Shown here: piece by piece, positions 16,642 to 25,821 of the stretch | How positions within the stretch are numbered: position 1 is the first letter of the stretch | Layout: each line of letters begins with the position of its first letter | DNA from: Desulfosporosinus acidiphilus SJ4 | GTDB taxonomy: Bacteria > Bacillota > Desulfitobacteriia > Desulfitobacteriales > Desulfitobacteriaceae | DNA length: 64,000 nt | Direction: 5' to 3' | Assembly (NCBI RefSeq): GCF_000255115.2 | Contig: NC_018068.1 | Coordinates: 930,001-994,000 of the forward strand | Made by a program: the position numbers and the translations under genes | The notes under the pieces: model-generated | The model's input: only the letters and a program-made list of their open reading frames with translations | Database searches by the model: none | Told to the model about the DNA's origin: nothing

Positions 16642-16718
16642 TACGAAATTTTTACATCATATTTACCCTATTATGATGCTGTTAAATCTTACAATTTTAC
16701 AGGTATTAGAACTATAAT
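16640..16718 (+). promoter_or_regulatory. kdp promoter with 11-bp-phased TTTAC operator array
   Basis: TTTAC occurs at 16640, 16651 and 16662, exactly 11 bp apart, within the stretch TTTTACATCATATTTACC. A further TTTAC at 16696 lies 12 bases before a perfect TATAAT at 16713-16718. There is no good -35 box, as expected for an activated promoter. The same array and the same TTTAC-N12-TATAAT arrangement precede kimA at 25645-25689. Assignment to KdpE is inference from family spacing rules and gene context. Confidence 0.6.
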
Positions 16719-16792
16719 GACGTTAAATTCAAAAAGATTCTGAGTGAGAATTAATGAATAAGAGCTATTAACGTGGATTGAAGGGAATACGA

Positions 16793-17035
16793 ATGATAAA
16801 AAGTGCAGTAGAATTTCTTCTTTTGGGATTAACCTCGGTTCTCTTGTTTATTGTTTATGAAAGATTAAGGTTTAATACAGGTAAAGAAATGCTGACAGAA
16901 AAAATGATAAGGTTTCTGGAGAGGATTCATCAAAAAACGGCGCCTAACTACAATGATCCGGAGATGAGGAATTACAAGTTGTCAGAAAAGGTTATCGTGA
17001 AAGAAGTTTATTTCCAGCGTGAAATCGATAGTTAA
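16793..17035 (+). CDS. small single-pass membrane protein at the head of the kdp operon
   Basis: 80 residues from ATG 16793, ten bases after TGAAGGGA. A membrane helix at about 5-24 (VEFLLLGLTSVLLFIVYERL) is followed by a basic, soluble tail of 55 residues with no known motif. It is the first gene after the kdp promoter, about 100 bp before kdpF, so it is probably co-transcribed. No family was recognised. Possible roles are a Kdp assembly or regulatory peptide, but nothing in the sequence proves this. Confidence 0.6.
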   Translation: MIKSAVEFLLLGLTSVLLFIVYERLRFNTGKEMLTEKMIRFLERIHQKTAPNYNDPEMRNYKLSEKVIVKEVYFQREIDS

Positions 17036-17134
17036 TTCTATGTAAAAAGGGGAAATATAAACAAATTAAAGGCAGTTTTAATTAAGTTTTTATGTATCTG
17101 GTGTAACAGACATCAATTATAGGGGGGAATATAT

Positions 17135-17221
17135 ATGTTGGACCTAGTATTAGGAGGGATAGTTACGGTGGGTCTTTTGGTTTATTTAAGTTACTCACTT
17201 GTAAATGCTGAAAAAATATAA
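17135..17221 (+). CDS. kdpF: KdpF, small subunit of the K+-transporting ATPase
   Basis: 28 residues, MLDLVLGGIVTVGLLVYL followed by SYSLVNAEKI. This is a single hydrophobic helix ending in the typical LVNAE(K/R) tail of KdpF. ATG 17135 follows AGGGGGGAAT. KdpF stabilises the KdpABC complex in the membrane. It lies directly before kdpA, in the standard kdpFABC order. It is easily missed because of its length. Confidence 0.9.
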   Translation: MLDLVLGGIVTVGLLVYLSYSLVNAEKI

Positions 17222-17295
17222 GAGAGCTTAAATGACTTTCTATTAATCCCCGTTGAAGATTACAACGCATTGCTTTTTAAAATGGAGGACAACTG

Positions 17296-18993
17296 ATGAG
17301 AACGATGGATATAGTACAAATACTATTTTATGTTTTAATTCTTACAGTTTTAGCTATTCCTTTGGGTCGATATATGGCTAAAGTTTTTAGCCAGGAAAAT
17401 ACTTGGGTTGACCCGCTGTTTCGACCTCTTGAAAAACTGATCTATCGTCTAACGGGAACTGATGAACAAAGCGAGATGGACTGGAAAAGCTATGCCGGGG
17501 CACTCCTGATTTTCAACTTCTGTGGTTTTTTCGTTCTTTTTTTACTTCAGTTGCTACAAAAATACCTTCCCCTTAATCCTCAAGGGTTCGGTGCAGTGTC
17601 CCCGGATTTAGCGTTTAATACTGCCGCTAGTTTTGTAACGAATACGAACTGGCAAGCGTACTCCGGTGAATCCACCATGAGTTATATGGTACAGATGGCA
17701 GGGTTTACTGTCCAAAATTTTGTCTCTGCCGCAACTGGTATCGTTGTGGTGATTGCCCTTACAAGAGGTTTGGCGCGAAAAACCGCATCTACAATCGGAA
17801 ACTTCTGGGTAGATCTGACTCGTTCCATCTTATGGATATTACTTCCTTTATCAGTGATTGGAGCGCTTGTTCTGACGCAACAAGGTGTTATACAAAATTT
17901 TAGTTCGTATTTACATTTGGCAACTCTTGACGGCGGTAAGCAAACTCTTGCTATGGGGCCGGTGGCTTCCCAAGAGGCCATTAAAATGTTTGGAACCAAT
18001 GGAGGGGGCTTTTTCAATGCCAATTCGGCCCATCCTTTCGAGAATCCTACGCCGTTATCCAACTTTTTAGAAATGCTCTTTATCTTGCTTATTCCGGCTG
18101 CTTTACCTTTTACCTTCGGACACATGGTTGGCAATCCCAAACAAGGAAGGGTAATCTTTGTCACGATGCTCGTACTGTTCTTAATATTTGTAGGAGCTAC
18201 TTATTCCAGTGAAATGTACGGAAATCCAAATGTGACAGCCTTGGGAATCAGTGGTCCTTCGGCCATGGAAGGCAAAGAAGTACGTTTTGGCGTTGCGAAT
18301 TCTGCGCTCTTTGCCACTATCACTACTGCAGCCTCCTGTGGAGCGGTAAACGCGATGCACGATAGTCTTACCCCCCTCGGTGGTATGATTCCGATGCTGC
18401 AAATGATGTTAGGGGAAGTCGTTTTTGGCGGTGTCGGTGCCGGACTCTACGGTATGCTGATCTTTGTAATCTTAACCGTCTTTATAGTGGGTTTAATGGT
18501 TGGGCGAACTCCTGAGTATTTGGGCAAAAAAATCGAATCTTGGGAAATAAAAATGGCCACTATTGCGATTCTTGTGCCGGCCGTTACAATTTTGGTGGGA
18601 AGTGCTCTGGCGAGTGTTACAAAAGCAGGGACCTCGTCAATCTTAAATCCGGGACCTCATGGTTTAAGTGAGATTCTCTATGCTTTTACTTCTGCTGGAG
18701 CGAACAATGGAAGCGCCTTTGCAGGCCTAAATGCTAATACGCCCTTTTATAACATCGCCATTGGGATAGCGATTCTTCTTGGACGATTTGGAATTATTCT
18801 TCCAGTCTTAGCAATTGCCGGTGGCATGGTCAAGAAGAAAGCAATTCCTGAAGGCCCCGGTACGTTTCAGACGACAGGCCTGCTTTTTGGAGGTTTACTT
18901 GCGGGGATTGTGATTATAGTCAGTGCCTTAACCTTCTTCCCGGCACTTGCCTTGGGTCCAATTGTTGAACATTTAATCATGATTGGGAAATAA
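17296..18993 (+). CDS. kdpA: KdpA, K+-binding channel-like subunit of the Kdp ATPase
   Basis: 565 residues, the normal family length, with about ten membrane helices. Selectivity-filter-like loops are visible: NTNWQAYSGE, TNGGGFFNANSAHP, and the later SCGAVNAMHDSLTPLGG and SAGANNGSAFAG. They are the four pore loops of this superfamily-of-K+-transporters subunit. KdpA binds K+ from outside with micromolar affinity and passes it through an internal tunnel to KdpB. ATG 17296 is eight bases after GGAGG. Confidence 0.97.
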   Translation: MRTMDIVQILFYVLILTVLAIPLGRYMAKVFSQENTWVDPLFRPLEKLIYRLTGTDEQSEMDWKSYAGALLIFNFCGFFVLFLLQLLQKYLPLNPQGFGAVSPDLAFNTAASFVTNTNWQAYSGESTMSYMVQMAGFTVQNFVSAATGIVVVIALTRGLARKTASTIGNFWVDLTRSILWILLPLSVIGALVLTQQGVIQNFSSYLHLATLDGGKQTLAMGPVASQEAIKMFGTNGGGFFNANSAHPFENPTPLSNFLEMLFILLIPAALPFTFGHMVGNPKQGRVIFVTMLVLFLIFVGATYSSEMYGNPNVTALGISGPSAMEGKEVRFGVANSALFATITTAASCGAVNAMHDSLTPLGGMIPMLQMMLGEVVFGGVGAGLYGMLIFVILTVFIVGLMVGRTPEYLGKKIESWEIKMATIAILVPAVTILVGSALASVTKAGTSSILNPGPHGLSEILYAFTSAGANNGSAFAGLNANTPFYNIAIGIAILLGRFGIILPVLAIAGGMVKKKAIPEGPGTFQTTGLLFGGLLAGIVIIVSALTFFPALALGPIVEHLIMIGK

Positions 18994-19027
18994 CTTTTAC
19001 TATTAATTGTAACTTGGAGGCAACAAC

Positions 19028-21085
19028 ATGCAAGAAAATGTGAGCCATGAAGGTAAAAAAACCCCTTCGGGGAGTTTTAACTCAGCAATGATCTTGGAAG
19101 CCAGCAAAGATGCTTTCAAGAAATTAAACCCTTCGATTATGTGGCGTAATCCGGTTATGTTTGTGGTAGAGATCGTGGCAGTATTAAGCATCTATTTTGT
19201 GCTTAGGGATTTGTTTATCCATGCTGAAACATTGAGTTTTAATGCTCAAATTGCAGTTTGGTTATGGATAACGGTTTTATTCGCGAATTTTTCCGAAGCT
19301 ATCGCCGAGGGGCGAGGAAAAGCACAGGCCTCGGCCCTGCGCAAAACGAGGAGTGAAACATTAGCTAAAAAGCTTGACGGTGAAAAACACGTGAATGTAC
19401 CCGCCCCCGATCTGCGTAAAGGGGACATTGTTTTAGTAGAAGCAGGGGATGTTATTCCCGGTGACGGGGAAGTCATTGAAGGCATTGCGTCGGTTGATGA
19501 AAGTGCAGTCACGGGAGAATCGGCACCCGTTATTCGTGAATCTGGCGGTGACCGCAGTTCCGTTACGGGCGGAACTAAAGTTTTATCAGACTGGATTAAA
19601 GTTAAAATTACTGCTAACCCTGGGGAAACCTTTCTGGACCGCATGATTCATTTGGTTGAAGGAGCCAAACGACAAAAAACACCGAACGAAATTGCCTTAA
19701 CCATTTTGCTTTTAGGGTTAACAATTATTTTCCTGCTGGCAGTTGCTACTCTTGAACCTTATGCTATTTATTCGGGAACCATCGTCGCTGTTCCGGTTCT
19801 AGCCGCTCTGTTAGTTTGCCTTATTCCCACAACTATTGGTGGTTTGCTCAGCGCCATTGGGATTGCCGGAATGGATCGTTTGTTAAAACGAAATGTCCTG
19901 GCCATGTCCGGTCGGGCTGTAGAGGCTGCCGGCGATGTCAATGTTTTGTTGCTGGATAAGACAGGTACAATTACTCTTGGTAACAGAATGGCGACGGAAT
20001 TTATCCCGGCACCGGATGTACCGGTGGAAAAACTGGCAGACGCAGCTCAAATTTCCTCACTCGCCGATGAAACTCCGGAAGGACGCAGCATTGTTATCTT
20101 AGCAAAAGAAAAATACAATTTGAGAGAGCGTGATATCAATAGTTTAGGCGCCACATTTATACCCTTTAGTGCCCAAACGAGAATGAGCGGTGTTAATTTC
20201 GAAGGACGAGAAATTCGCAAAGGGGCAACAGATGCCATTGAAAACTATGTTCGAGAGCAAGGCGGGATTATGCATCCCGATGTTATTGCTGCAGTAGAAG
20301 AGATCGCCAAAAAAGGGGGTACCCCTTTAGTTGTGGCAGAAGGAACTCAGGCATTAGGAGTCATCTATCTTAAGGACGTTGTCAAAGGCGGTATTAAAGA
20401 ACGGTTTGCCCAACTTAGAAAAATGGGCATAAAAACAGTCATGATTACAGGCGATAATCCGCTTACAGCGGCTGCCATAGCAGCAGAGGCAGGAGTTGAT
20501 GATTTCTTAGCTGAAGCAACTCCGGAAGCAAAATTGAAGCTGATTAGAGATTACCAAAATAAAGGGCATCTCGTGGCCATGACAGGGGACGGAACAAATG
20601 ATGCCCCGGCACTGGCTCAGGCAGACGTAGGAGTAGCCATGAACAGCGGGACTCAGGCAGCTAAAGAAGCGGGCAATATGGTTGATTTAGACAGTAACCC
20701 TACAAAACTGATTGAAGTTGTGGAAATTGGTAAACAGCTTTTAATGACGAGAGGTTCACTGACTACATTCAGTATCGCCAATGATGTAGCAAAATACTTT
20801 GCCATCATTCCGGCCTTATTCTTTGCCACTTATCCTCAATTAAAGATCTTAAATATTATGCACTTAGCTACTCCCCAAAGTGCCATCCTGTCAGCAGTGA
20901 TTTTTAACGCTTTGATTATCATCGCGCTAGTACCTCTTGCTTTACGCGGGGTGAAATACGAACCCCTTGGAGCGAATATTATTCTGAGAAAAAATCTCTT
21001 GTTCTATGGTTTAGGTGGTTTGATTGTCCCATTCATCGGAATTAAAATCATTGATTTGATTATCTCAGCTTTAGGCTGGGCGTAA
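19028..21085 (+). CDS. kdpB: KdpB, P-type ATPase catalytic subunit
   Basis: 685 residues. P-type ATPase landmarks in order: actuator-domain TGES (dephosphorylation loop, in [10 protein letters not shown]), membrane motif [17 protein letters not shown], phosphorylated Asp in DKTGTIT, nucleotide-domain region around [22 protein letters not shown], and hinge [10 protein letters not shown]. In some species a Ser in the TGES motif is phosphorylated to switch Kdp off, and that Ser is present. It hydrolyses ATP to drive K+ uptake with KdpA, KdpC and KdpF. It follows kdpA after 34 bp with its own AACTTGGAGG site. Confidence 0.97.
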   Translation: MQENVSHEGKKTPSGSFNSAMILEASKDAFKKLNPSIMWRNPVMFVVEIVAVLSIYFVLRDLFIHAETLSFNAQIAVWLWITVLFANFSEAIAEGRGKAQASALRKTRSETLAKKLDGEKHVNVPAPDLRKGDIVLVEAGDVIPGDGEVIEGIASVDESAVTGESAPVIRESGGDRSSVTGGTKVLSDWIKVKITANPGETFLDRMIHLVEGAKRQKTPNEIALTILLLGLTIIFLLAVATLEPYAIYSGTIVAVPVLAALLVCLIPTTIGGLLSAIGIAGMDRLLKRNVLAMSGRAVEAAGDVNVLLLDKTGTITLGNRMATEFIPAPDVPVEKLADAAQISSLADETPEGRSIVILAKEKYNLRERDINSLGATFIPFSAQTRMSGVNFEGREIRKGATDAIENYVREQGGIMHPDVIAAVEEIAKKGGTPLVVAEGTQALGVIYLKDVVKGGIKERFAQLRKMGIKTVMITGDNPLTAAAIAAEAGVDDFLAEATPEAKLKLIRDYQNKGHLVAMTGDGTNDAPALAQADVGVAMNSGTQAAKEAGNMVDLDSNPTKLIEVVEIGKQLLMTRGSLTTFSIANDVAKYFAIIPALFFATYPQLKILNIMHLATPQSAILSAVIFNALIIIALVPLALRGVKYEPLGANIILRKNLLFYGLGGLIVPFIGIKIIDLIISALGWA

Positions 21086-21098
21086 GAAGGGAGTGTTA

Positions 21099-21680
21099 AT
21101 GATGCTAAAGCAATTTATCAAGGGTGTTGCCATGCTGCTTGTAATGATTGTTCTGACAGGAATTGCTTATCCCTTAGTCGTGACGGGTCTTGCACAGCTG
21201 TTTTTTCCACATCAAGCGAACGGATCTTTGGTATATAAGAATGGTAAAGCGGTGGGATCACAGTTAATCGGACAGAATTTATCTGATCCTAAGTACTTCC
21301 AACCAAGACCTTCGGCTGCCGGAACAAATGGTTATGATGCGACAGCATCGGGGGGATCTAATTTAGGTCCTACGAATAAGGATCTCCTCAAGGCAGTGGC
21401 AGATCGGGCAAATACTATCCGCAGGCAAAACGGATTAAGCTCGAGCCAGGAGATTCCTTCGGATTTGGTGACTGCTTCGGCAAGCGGCTTAGATCCTGAT
21501 ATAACTCCGGAAGGAGCTATGCTTCAAGTTCCCAGGATAGCAAAATTAAGAAATCTGCCTGCTGCAACAATCAGAAATCTTGTCCAACAAGATACAACCC
21601 CACGGCAATTAGGGATTTTCGGAGAGCCGAGAGTAAATGTTCTTCGACTAAACCTTGATCTTGACGGCTTGACGAAATGA
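21099..21680 (+). CDS. kdpC: KdpC, accessory subunit of the Kdp ATPase
   Basis: 193 residues from ATG 21099, six bases after AAGGGAG (a GTG at 21093 overlaps the ribosome site). One N-terminal membrane helix (about 10-32) is followed by a periplasm-side domain with the family motifs SDPKYFQPRPSA, DATASGGSNLGPTN, DLVTASASGLDPDI and RNLVQQDT. KdpC sits beside KdpA and is thought to help load K+ or stabilise the complex. It completes kdpFABC. Confidence 0.95.
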   Translation: MMLKQFIKGVAMLLVMIVLTGIAYPLVVTGLAQLFFPHQANGSLVYKNGKAVGSQLIGQNLSDPKYFQPRPSAAGTNGYDATASGGSNLGPTNKDLLKAVADRANTIRRQNGLSSSQEIPSDLVTASASGLDPDITPEGAMLQVPRIAKLRNLPAATIRNLVQQDTTPRQLGIFGEPRVNVLRLNLDLDGLTK

Positions 21681-21730
21681 ATTATAGCTAAGCGGTTAGT
21701 GTTTATACTTTTAACTGCTTAGCTTTACTT

Positions 21731-21785
21731 GCACTTATGCATAGAAAGTATAAACTAGCGTTATATACTTTCTGTGCATAAGTGC
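21731..21785. promoter_or_regulatory. 22-bp near-perfect hairpin between kdpC and kdpD
   Basis: 21731-21752 (starting GCACTTATGCATAGAAAG) pairs with 21764-21785 around an 11-nt loop; one T-G wobble is the only imperfection. No U-run follows, so it is not a classic terminator. It probably sets an mRNA processing or stability boundary between the transporter subunits and the sensor genes. Confidence 0.55.
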
Positions 21786-21838
21786 AGATAGGTTTCTGCC
21801 CACGCCAGCCAAGTTTTCTTTATTCAAAGGAGGATATC

Positions 21839-24544
21839 ATGAGCGAGAAAAAACGAGTTAGTCCTGATGAACTTTTAGCTGATATAGAAGATGAGGCTAA
21901 GGGTAAACTAACGGTTTTCTTAGGCGCGGCTGCCGGTGTCGGCAAAACCTATGCCATGCTGGAAGTTGCCAGGGAAAGGCTCTCCGAAGGAATTAAACTG
22001 TCGGCTGGATGGGTTGAACCGCATGCGCGGCCAGAAACAATGGCTTTAATGGAGGGGATTCCTCAGATTGCCCCCAAAGAGATTGAGTATCACGGTAAAG
22101 TCTTAAAAGAGATGGACCTTGACGAAATCTTATCAATCCATCCTCAGATCGTCTTGGTGGATGAGCTTGCTCATACAAATGTCCCTAGTTCCCGGCATCT
22201 AAAACGTTACCAAGACGTCGAGGAACTTTTGGCAGCGGGAATCGACGTTTATACGACAGTAAATATTCAACATGTGGAAAGTTTTAATGACATTGTTGCT
22301 AAAATAACGGGAGTTACCGTGCGGGAAACGGTTCCTGATTCTATCCTTGAACATGCTAGAATACAGCTCATTGATATATCGACCGAAGCTCTAATTCAGC
22401 GTTTAGAAGAAGGTAAAATATACGTTCCTAACCAGGCGAAGCATGCGTTAGATAAATTTTTTCGCCCCGGGAATATCAATGCCCTGAGAGAACTATCCAT
22501 GCGCTTTGCTGCTCAGAGGGTGGACCGGCAGTTGGAATCCTACATGCGGGTCCACGGCATAGAAGGGCCTTGGCCAGCCAGTGAACGGGTTATGGTTTGT
22601 ATCAGCTCCAGCCCATTTGGTGAACGATTGATTAGAATGGGGAAACGAATTGCCGTAGGAATGAAGGCCGAACTGCTTGTCGTCTACATTGATACGCCTT
22701 CGAACCCTCTGAAAAATGAAAACCAAAAGGACCAATTGTCCAAAAGCTTGCATTTAGCTCAAGAGTTAGATGCAGAAACGATATCCTTGAGCGGCAACGA
22801 TGTTGTCGAGGAACTGCTTGAGGTTGCACAGAAACGTAACGTAACCCAGATAATCATAGGGAAACCTGGTCAGCTTAAAATTCGGGAACGCTTTTCTAGC
22901 TCAATTGTCGAAAAGGTTCTGCGACAAAGTCAAAATATCAGCGTCCATGTTATACCGGGGGATGGACCTAAAACTAAGGAAGAACGGGAAAATAAGAAAA
23001 CTGGTGTTAAAAAAACCAACGATCTTGTTCCATACTTGACTACTTTTGTATCCCTTGCAGTCATAACAGTCGTTGCTTGGTTAGGAAGTTCCGAATTGGG
23101 CCTCGTTAATACCGCGATGCTCTATTTACTTCCCGTACTTTTAAGTGCTGGGCGTTACGGAAAAAGGGTAGGTATTTTCACCTCTATTGTATCCGTCATT
23201 ACCTATGACTTTTTTACCATTCCTCCAGTTCTAACATTTACAGTTGCTGATTTAAGGTACCTTGTTAGTTTTGCCATTATGATTCTCATTGGTTATTATT
23301 TGGGTAATTTGTCAACCCGCTTAAGAATACAGCTTATTAATTCCCGGCAGCGTGAGTCGCAAACGGCAGCTCTCTATTCCTTAAGCCGTGAGATTGCGGC
23401 AGTCTCTGATTTGGATTTTGTACTCGAAAGTGTTGTAAAAAAAGTATCGGATATAATTCGAGGTGAGGTTGTAATCTTAGTACCGGAAACGAACGGACAG
23501 TTATCTTTGCGGTCTTGCTCAAACCTGGAAACGGCGTTTGAAGAAAATGAAAGGGCAGTAGCCACATGGGTTTTTGAAAACAATCAGACAGCAGGAAAAG
23601 GTACCGATACCCTCGGGGGTGCCAAAGGATTTTACCTGCCGTTGGTCTCCGAACAGGGAATTTGCGGTGTTCTTGGAGTGCAGCAATCAAGTTCGGAAAG
23701 GTATCTGTCGGCGGAAAAAAGACGTTTATTGGATGCCTTTGCCAGCTTGACGGCGTTGGCCATAGCGAGAATATCATTGGTCGAAAAGGCAAGAGAGGCG
23801 CAATTGTTAAACGAATCAGAAAAACTGCGAACAGCATTGCTCAACTCTATCTCTCATGATTTACGAACACCTCTGGCTTCGATGATAGGTGCTGTAACAA
23901 GTCTCATTGAGAATGATAAACTTTTCGATGTAACCTCAAGGCAGGATCTTCTCGAGACCATTAAAATTGGCGCTATGCGCATGAATAAGCTGGTTAATAA
24001 TTTACTTGATATGGCGCGGTTAGAAAGTGATATGCTTAAGTTAAATAAAGAATGGTGTGAGATTGATGAAATTATTAAAGAGGCAATCAAACATATTGAT
24101 GAAGGCTTAGAAAATAAACGAGAAATAATATGTGAGATTTCTAATAAAGAGTTGTTGGTCAATGTGGACTTCATCTTGATTAAGCAAGTTCTTACAAATC
24201 TTTTGGATAATGCCATGAAATATTCCAAACCTGATAGCCGAATTTGTATCATCGTTAGAAATAATGAAAAACAAGTTGAGGTATCGGTACGTGACTGGGG
24301 CTTACCGATTCCACCAGAGGATTTAGAACATATTTTTGATAAGTTTTACAGAGTCCGTTCTCCGCGCCAGATTAGCGGTACAGGTTTAGGTTTGGCTATC
24401 TCAAAAGGAATTGTGGAGCTTCATGGCGGAAAAATACAGGCAGAAAATAATAGTGAGATCGGGGGAGTTACGATTTCTTTTACAATTCCACTTAGCAAAA
24501 TACCCCCAAGAATTCCTGTGGAAGTAGGCGATGACAATGAATGA
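21839..24544 (+). CDS. kdpD: KdpD, K+/turgor-sensing histidine kinase
   Basis: 901 residues from ATG 21839, placed by AAAGGAGG. The KdpD N-terminal domain (about 10-220) has a Walker-A-like GAAAGVGKTYAML and LVDELAHTNVP. A USP-like domain (about 230-355) is followed by four membrane helices (about 380-480, DUF4118), a GAF-like domain (about 505-640), HisKA with His in NSISHDLRTPLAS, and an ATPase with DNAMKYSKPD and GTGLGLAI. It controls kdp through KdpE. The USP domain has CISSS followed 20 residues later by LLVVY. The first half fits the proposed C/A/G-x-S-x-S c-di-AMP motif, but FTAxY is replaced, so c-di-AMP binding is doubtful. Confidence 0.96.
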   Translation: MSEKKRVSPDELLADIEDEAKGKLTVFLGAAAGVGKTYAMLEVARERLSEGIKLSAGWVEPHARPETMALMEGIPQIAPKEIEYHGKVLKEMDLDEILSIHPQIVLVDELAHTNVPSSRHLKRYQDVEELLAAGIDVYTTVNIQHVESFNDIVAKITGVTVRETVPDSILEHARIQLIDISTEALIQRLEEGKIYVPNQAKHALDKFFRPGNINALRELSMRFAAQRVDRQLESYMRVHGIEGPWPASERVMVCISSSPFGERLIRMGKRIAVGMKAELLVVYIDTPSNPLKNENQKDQLSKSLHLAQELDAETISLSGNDVVEELLEVAQKRNVTQIIIGKPGQLKIRERFSSSIVEKVLRQSQNISVHVIPGDGPKTKEERENKKTGVKKTNDLVPYLTTFVSLAVITVVAWLGSSELGLVNTAMLYLLPVLLSAGRYGKRVGIFTSIVSVITYDFFTIPPVLTFTVADLRYLVSFAIMILIGYYLGNLSTRLRIQLINSRQRESQTAALYSLSREIAAVSDLDFVLESVVKKVSDIIRGEVVILVPETNGQLSLRSCSNLETAFEENERAVATWVFENNQTAGKGTDTLGGAKGFYLPLVSEQGICGVLGVQQSSSERYLSAEKRRLLDAFASLTALAIARISLVEKAREAQLLNESEKLRTALLNSISHDLRTPLASMIGAVTSLIENDKLFDVTSRQDLLETIKIGAMRMNKLVNNLLDMARLESDMLKLNKEWCEIDEIIKEAIKHIDEGLENKREIICEISNKELLVNVDFILIKQVLTNLLDNAMKYSKPDSRICIIVRNNEKQVEVSVRDWGLPIPPEDLEHIFDKFYRVRSPRQISGTGLGLAISKGIVELHGGKIQAENNSEIGGVTISFTIPLSKIPPRIPVEVGDDNE

Positions 24545-25220
24545 AAAAGGGAAACGAATTCTGGTTATTGATGATGAGCCTCAAATTCAGAGGCTTCTGA
24601 AGGTTTCCTTATCTGTACATGGTTATGAGGTATCTGAGGCAATTGATGCCAATGAAGGTTTGAGTAAGATTAAGCAGATGAAGCCGGATTTAATTGTTCT
24701 GGATTTAGGGCTTCCTGATTTAGACGGTATCGATGTTCTGACAAAGGTGCGAGAAACCTCGAAGGTCCCTGTAGTTGTTCTGACTGCTCGTGAACATGAA
24801 AATGATAAAATATTAGCCTTTGATTTGGGAGCAGATGATTATGTTACTAAGCCCTTTGGTATGGGGGAACTTCTGGCGCGGATTCGTAATGCACTAAGAC
24901 ACAGCAGCGATGTTAATGATGAAGAGATTTTGAAATTTGGGAATATTACCATCGATCAAGAGAATAGAGAAGTAAGAGTCAATGACAATCAGATTAAACT
25001 TACGCCAACAGAGTATCAATTAATAACCATGTTAGCCCAAAATAAAGGAAAAATAGTGACACATCACCAGCTCTTAAGCAAGATTTGGGGAGTTGATAAG
25101 GATGCAAATAGTCATTATTTAAGAATCTATATAGGGCAGTTAAGAAAAAAGTTAGAACAAGATCCTTCGGAACCAATCCACATTATCAATGAACCGGGAG
25201 TTGGATATAAGATCGTGTAG
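24531..25220 (+). CDS. kdpE: KdpE, OmpR-family response regulator for potassium uptake
   Basis: 229 residues. ATG 24531 (or 24537) overlaps the end of kdpD by 14 bp, so translation is coupled. The receiver has VIDDEPQ, phospho-acceptor Asp in VLDLGLPDLDG, Thr in VVLTARE and Lys in VTKPFGM. The DNA-binding domain ends in IINEPGVGYKI, the usual KdpE C-terminus. It should activate kdpFABC at low K+. The 11-bp-phased TTTAC arrays before kdp and kimA are candidate binding sites. Confidence 0.95.
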   Translation: MTMNEKGKRILVIDDEPQIQRLLKVSLSVHGYEVSEAIDANEGLSKIKQMKPDLIVLDLGLPDLDGIDVLTKVRETSKVPVVVLTAREHENDKILAFDLGADDYVTKPFGMGELLARIRNALRHSSDVNDEEILKFGNITIDQENREVRVNDNQIKLTPTEYQLITMLAQNKGKIVTHHQLLSKIWGVDKDANSHYLRIYIGQLRKKLEQDPSEPIHIINEPGVGYKIV

Positions 25221-25263
25221 GACTCATTTGCAAAGATAATGATCTATAACTGGGTTGCGATTT

Positions 25264-25322
25264 GCTCCCCTTTTAAGTACAGGTTGAATATAAACCTGGT
25301 ACTTGAAGGGGAGCGTTTTTAT
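25264..25322 (+). terminator. terminator of the kdp operon
   Basis: GCTCCCC with TTTAAGTAC-AGGTT (25264-25285) pairs with AACCTGGTACTTGAAGGGGAGC (25293-25314), followed by G and TTTTT. It is a long, strong stem immediately after kdpE. Confidence 0.85.
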
Positions 25323-25644
25323 GTATTAACGAACTAATACCCATTACGAAACTTGACTATATCGCATGAACTTAAAGCAGGTTAAACATTTAAGGCAAAA
25401 TTCTATTGAAATACAATATTATTGAAGTGCATATGACACTGGAGTTACTTTCCAGAGGGATAATGAATTAAGATTTAAAGAACATTAAGAAAATGATTGT
25501 TTAATTCATGATTAGCAATAAATATTCTTAAAAATTAAAAAAAATATAATTAATTAAAATTTAATTTACACTATTTTTAATTTACATTCAAATATTTAAT
25601 CTTTATTTTTTATTTATGTCTATGAGAGCTATTTTTATTACAAT
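25323..25644. other. very AT-rich region upstream of kimA
   Basis: No gene. From about 25500 to 25640 the sequence is almost entirely A and T, with TTAATT and AAATTTAATTT runs. It probably forms a curved or easily melted upstream region of the kimA promoter. It holds no recognisable c-di-AMP (ydaO-type) riboswitch. Confidence 0.45.
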
Positions 25645-25689
25645 TTTACATCATTTTTATATAATTTTTACGCACCTTTGCTCTATAAT
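25645..25689 (+). promoter_or_regulatory. kimA promoter with 11-bp-phased TTTAC array
   Basis: TTTAC at 25645, TTTAT at 25656 and TTTAC at 25667 stand exactly 11 bp apart, and TTTTACATCATTTTTA closely matches the kdp element. TATAAT at 25684-25689 follows the last TTTAC by 12 bases, the same spacing as at kdp. The predicted transcript has an approximately 125-nt leader. Confidence 0.6.
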
Positions 25690-25821
25690 AGGGCTATATT
25701 ATTGGGGGAAGTGAACTGGAAGTAATGTTCTTAAAATTGGAAGGATTGGTCCATAGAAGATAGGAAAGATAAGTGGATTAATTTTTAAAGTTTAAAGGTT
25801 TTATTTGAGAAGGAGATTGAT

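Noticed and set aside
17682-18164. 160-codon frame antisense to kdpA
   Set aside because: It is a shadow of the strongly conserved kdpA coding frame, with no start signals and a low-similarity product.
23337-23837. 166-codon frame antisense to kdpD
   Set aside because: Shadow frame of kdpD; the product has no protein-family features.
25323-25821. Search for a ydaO-type c-di-AMP riboswitch before kimA
   Set aside because: The leader is almost pure A+T in the upstream part and lacks the conserved riboswitch helices; the TTTAC array is the only distinctive element.
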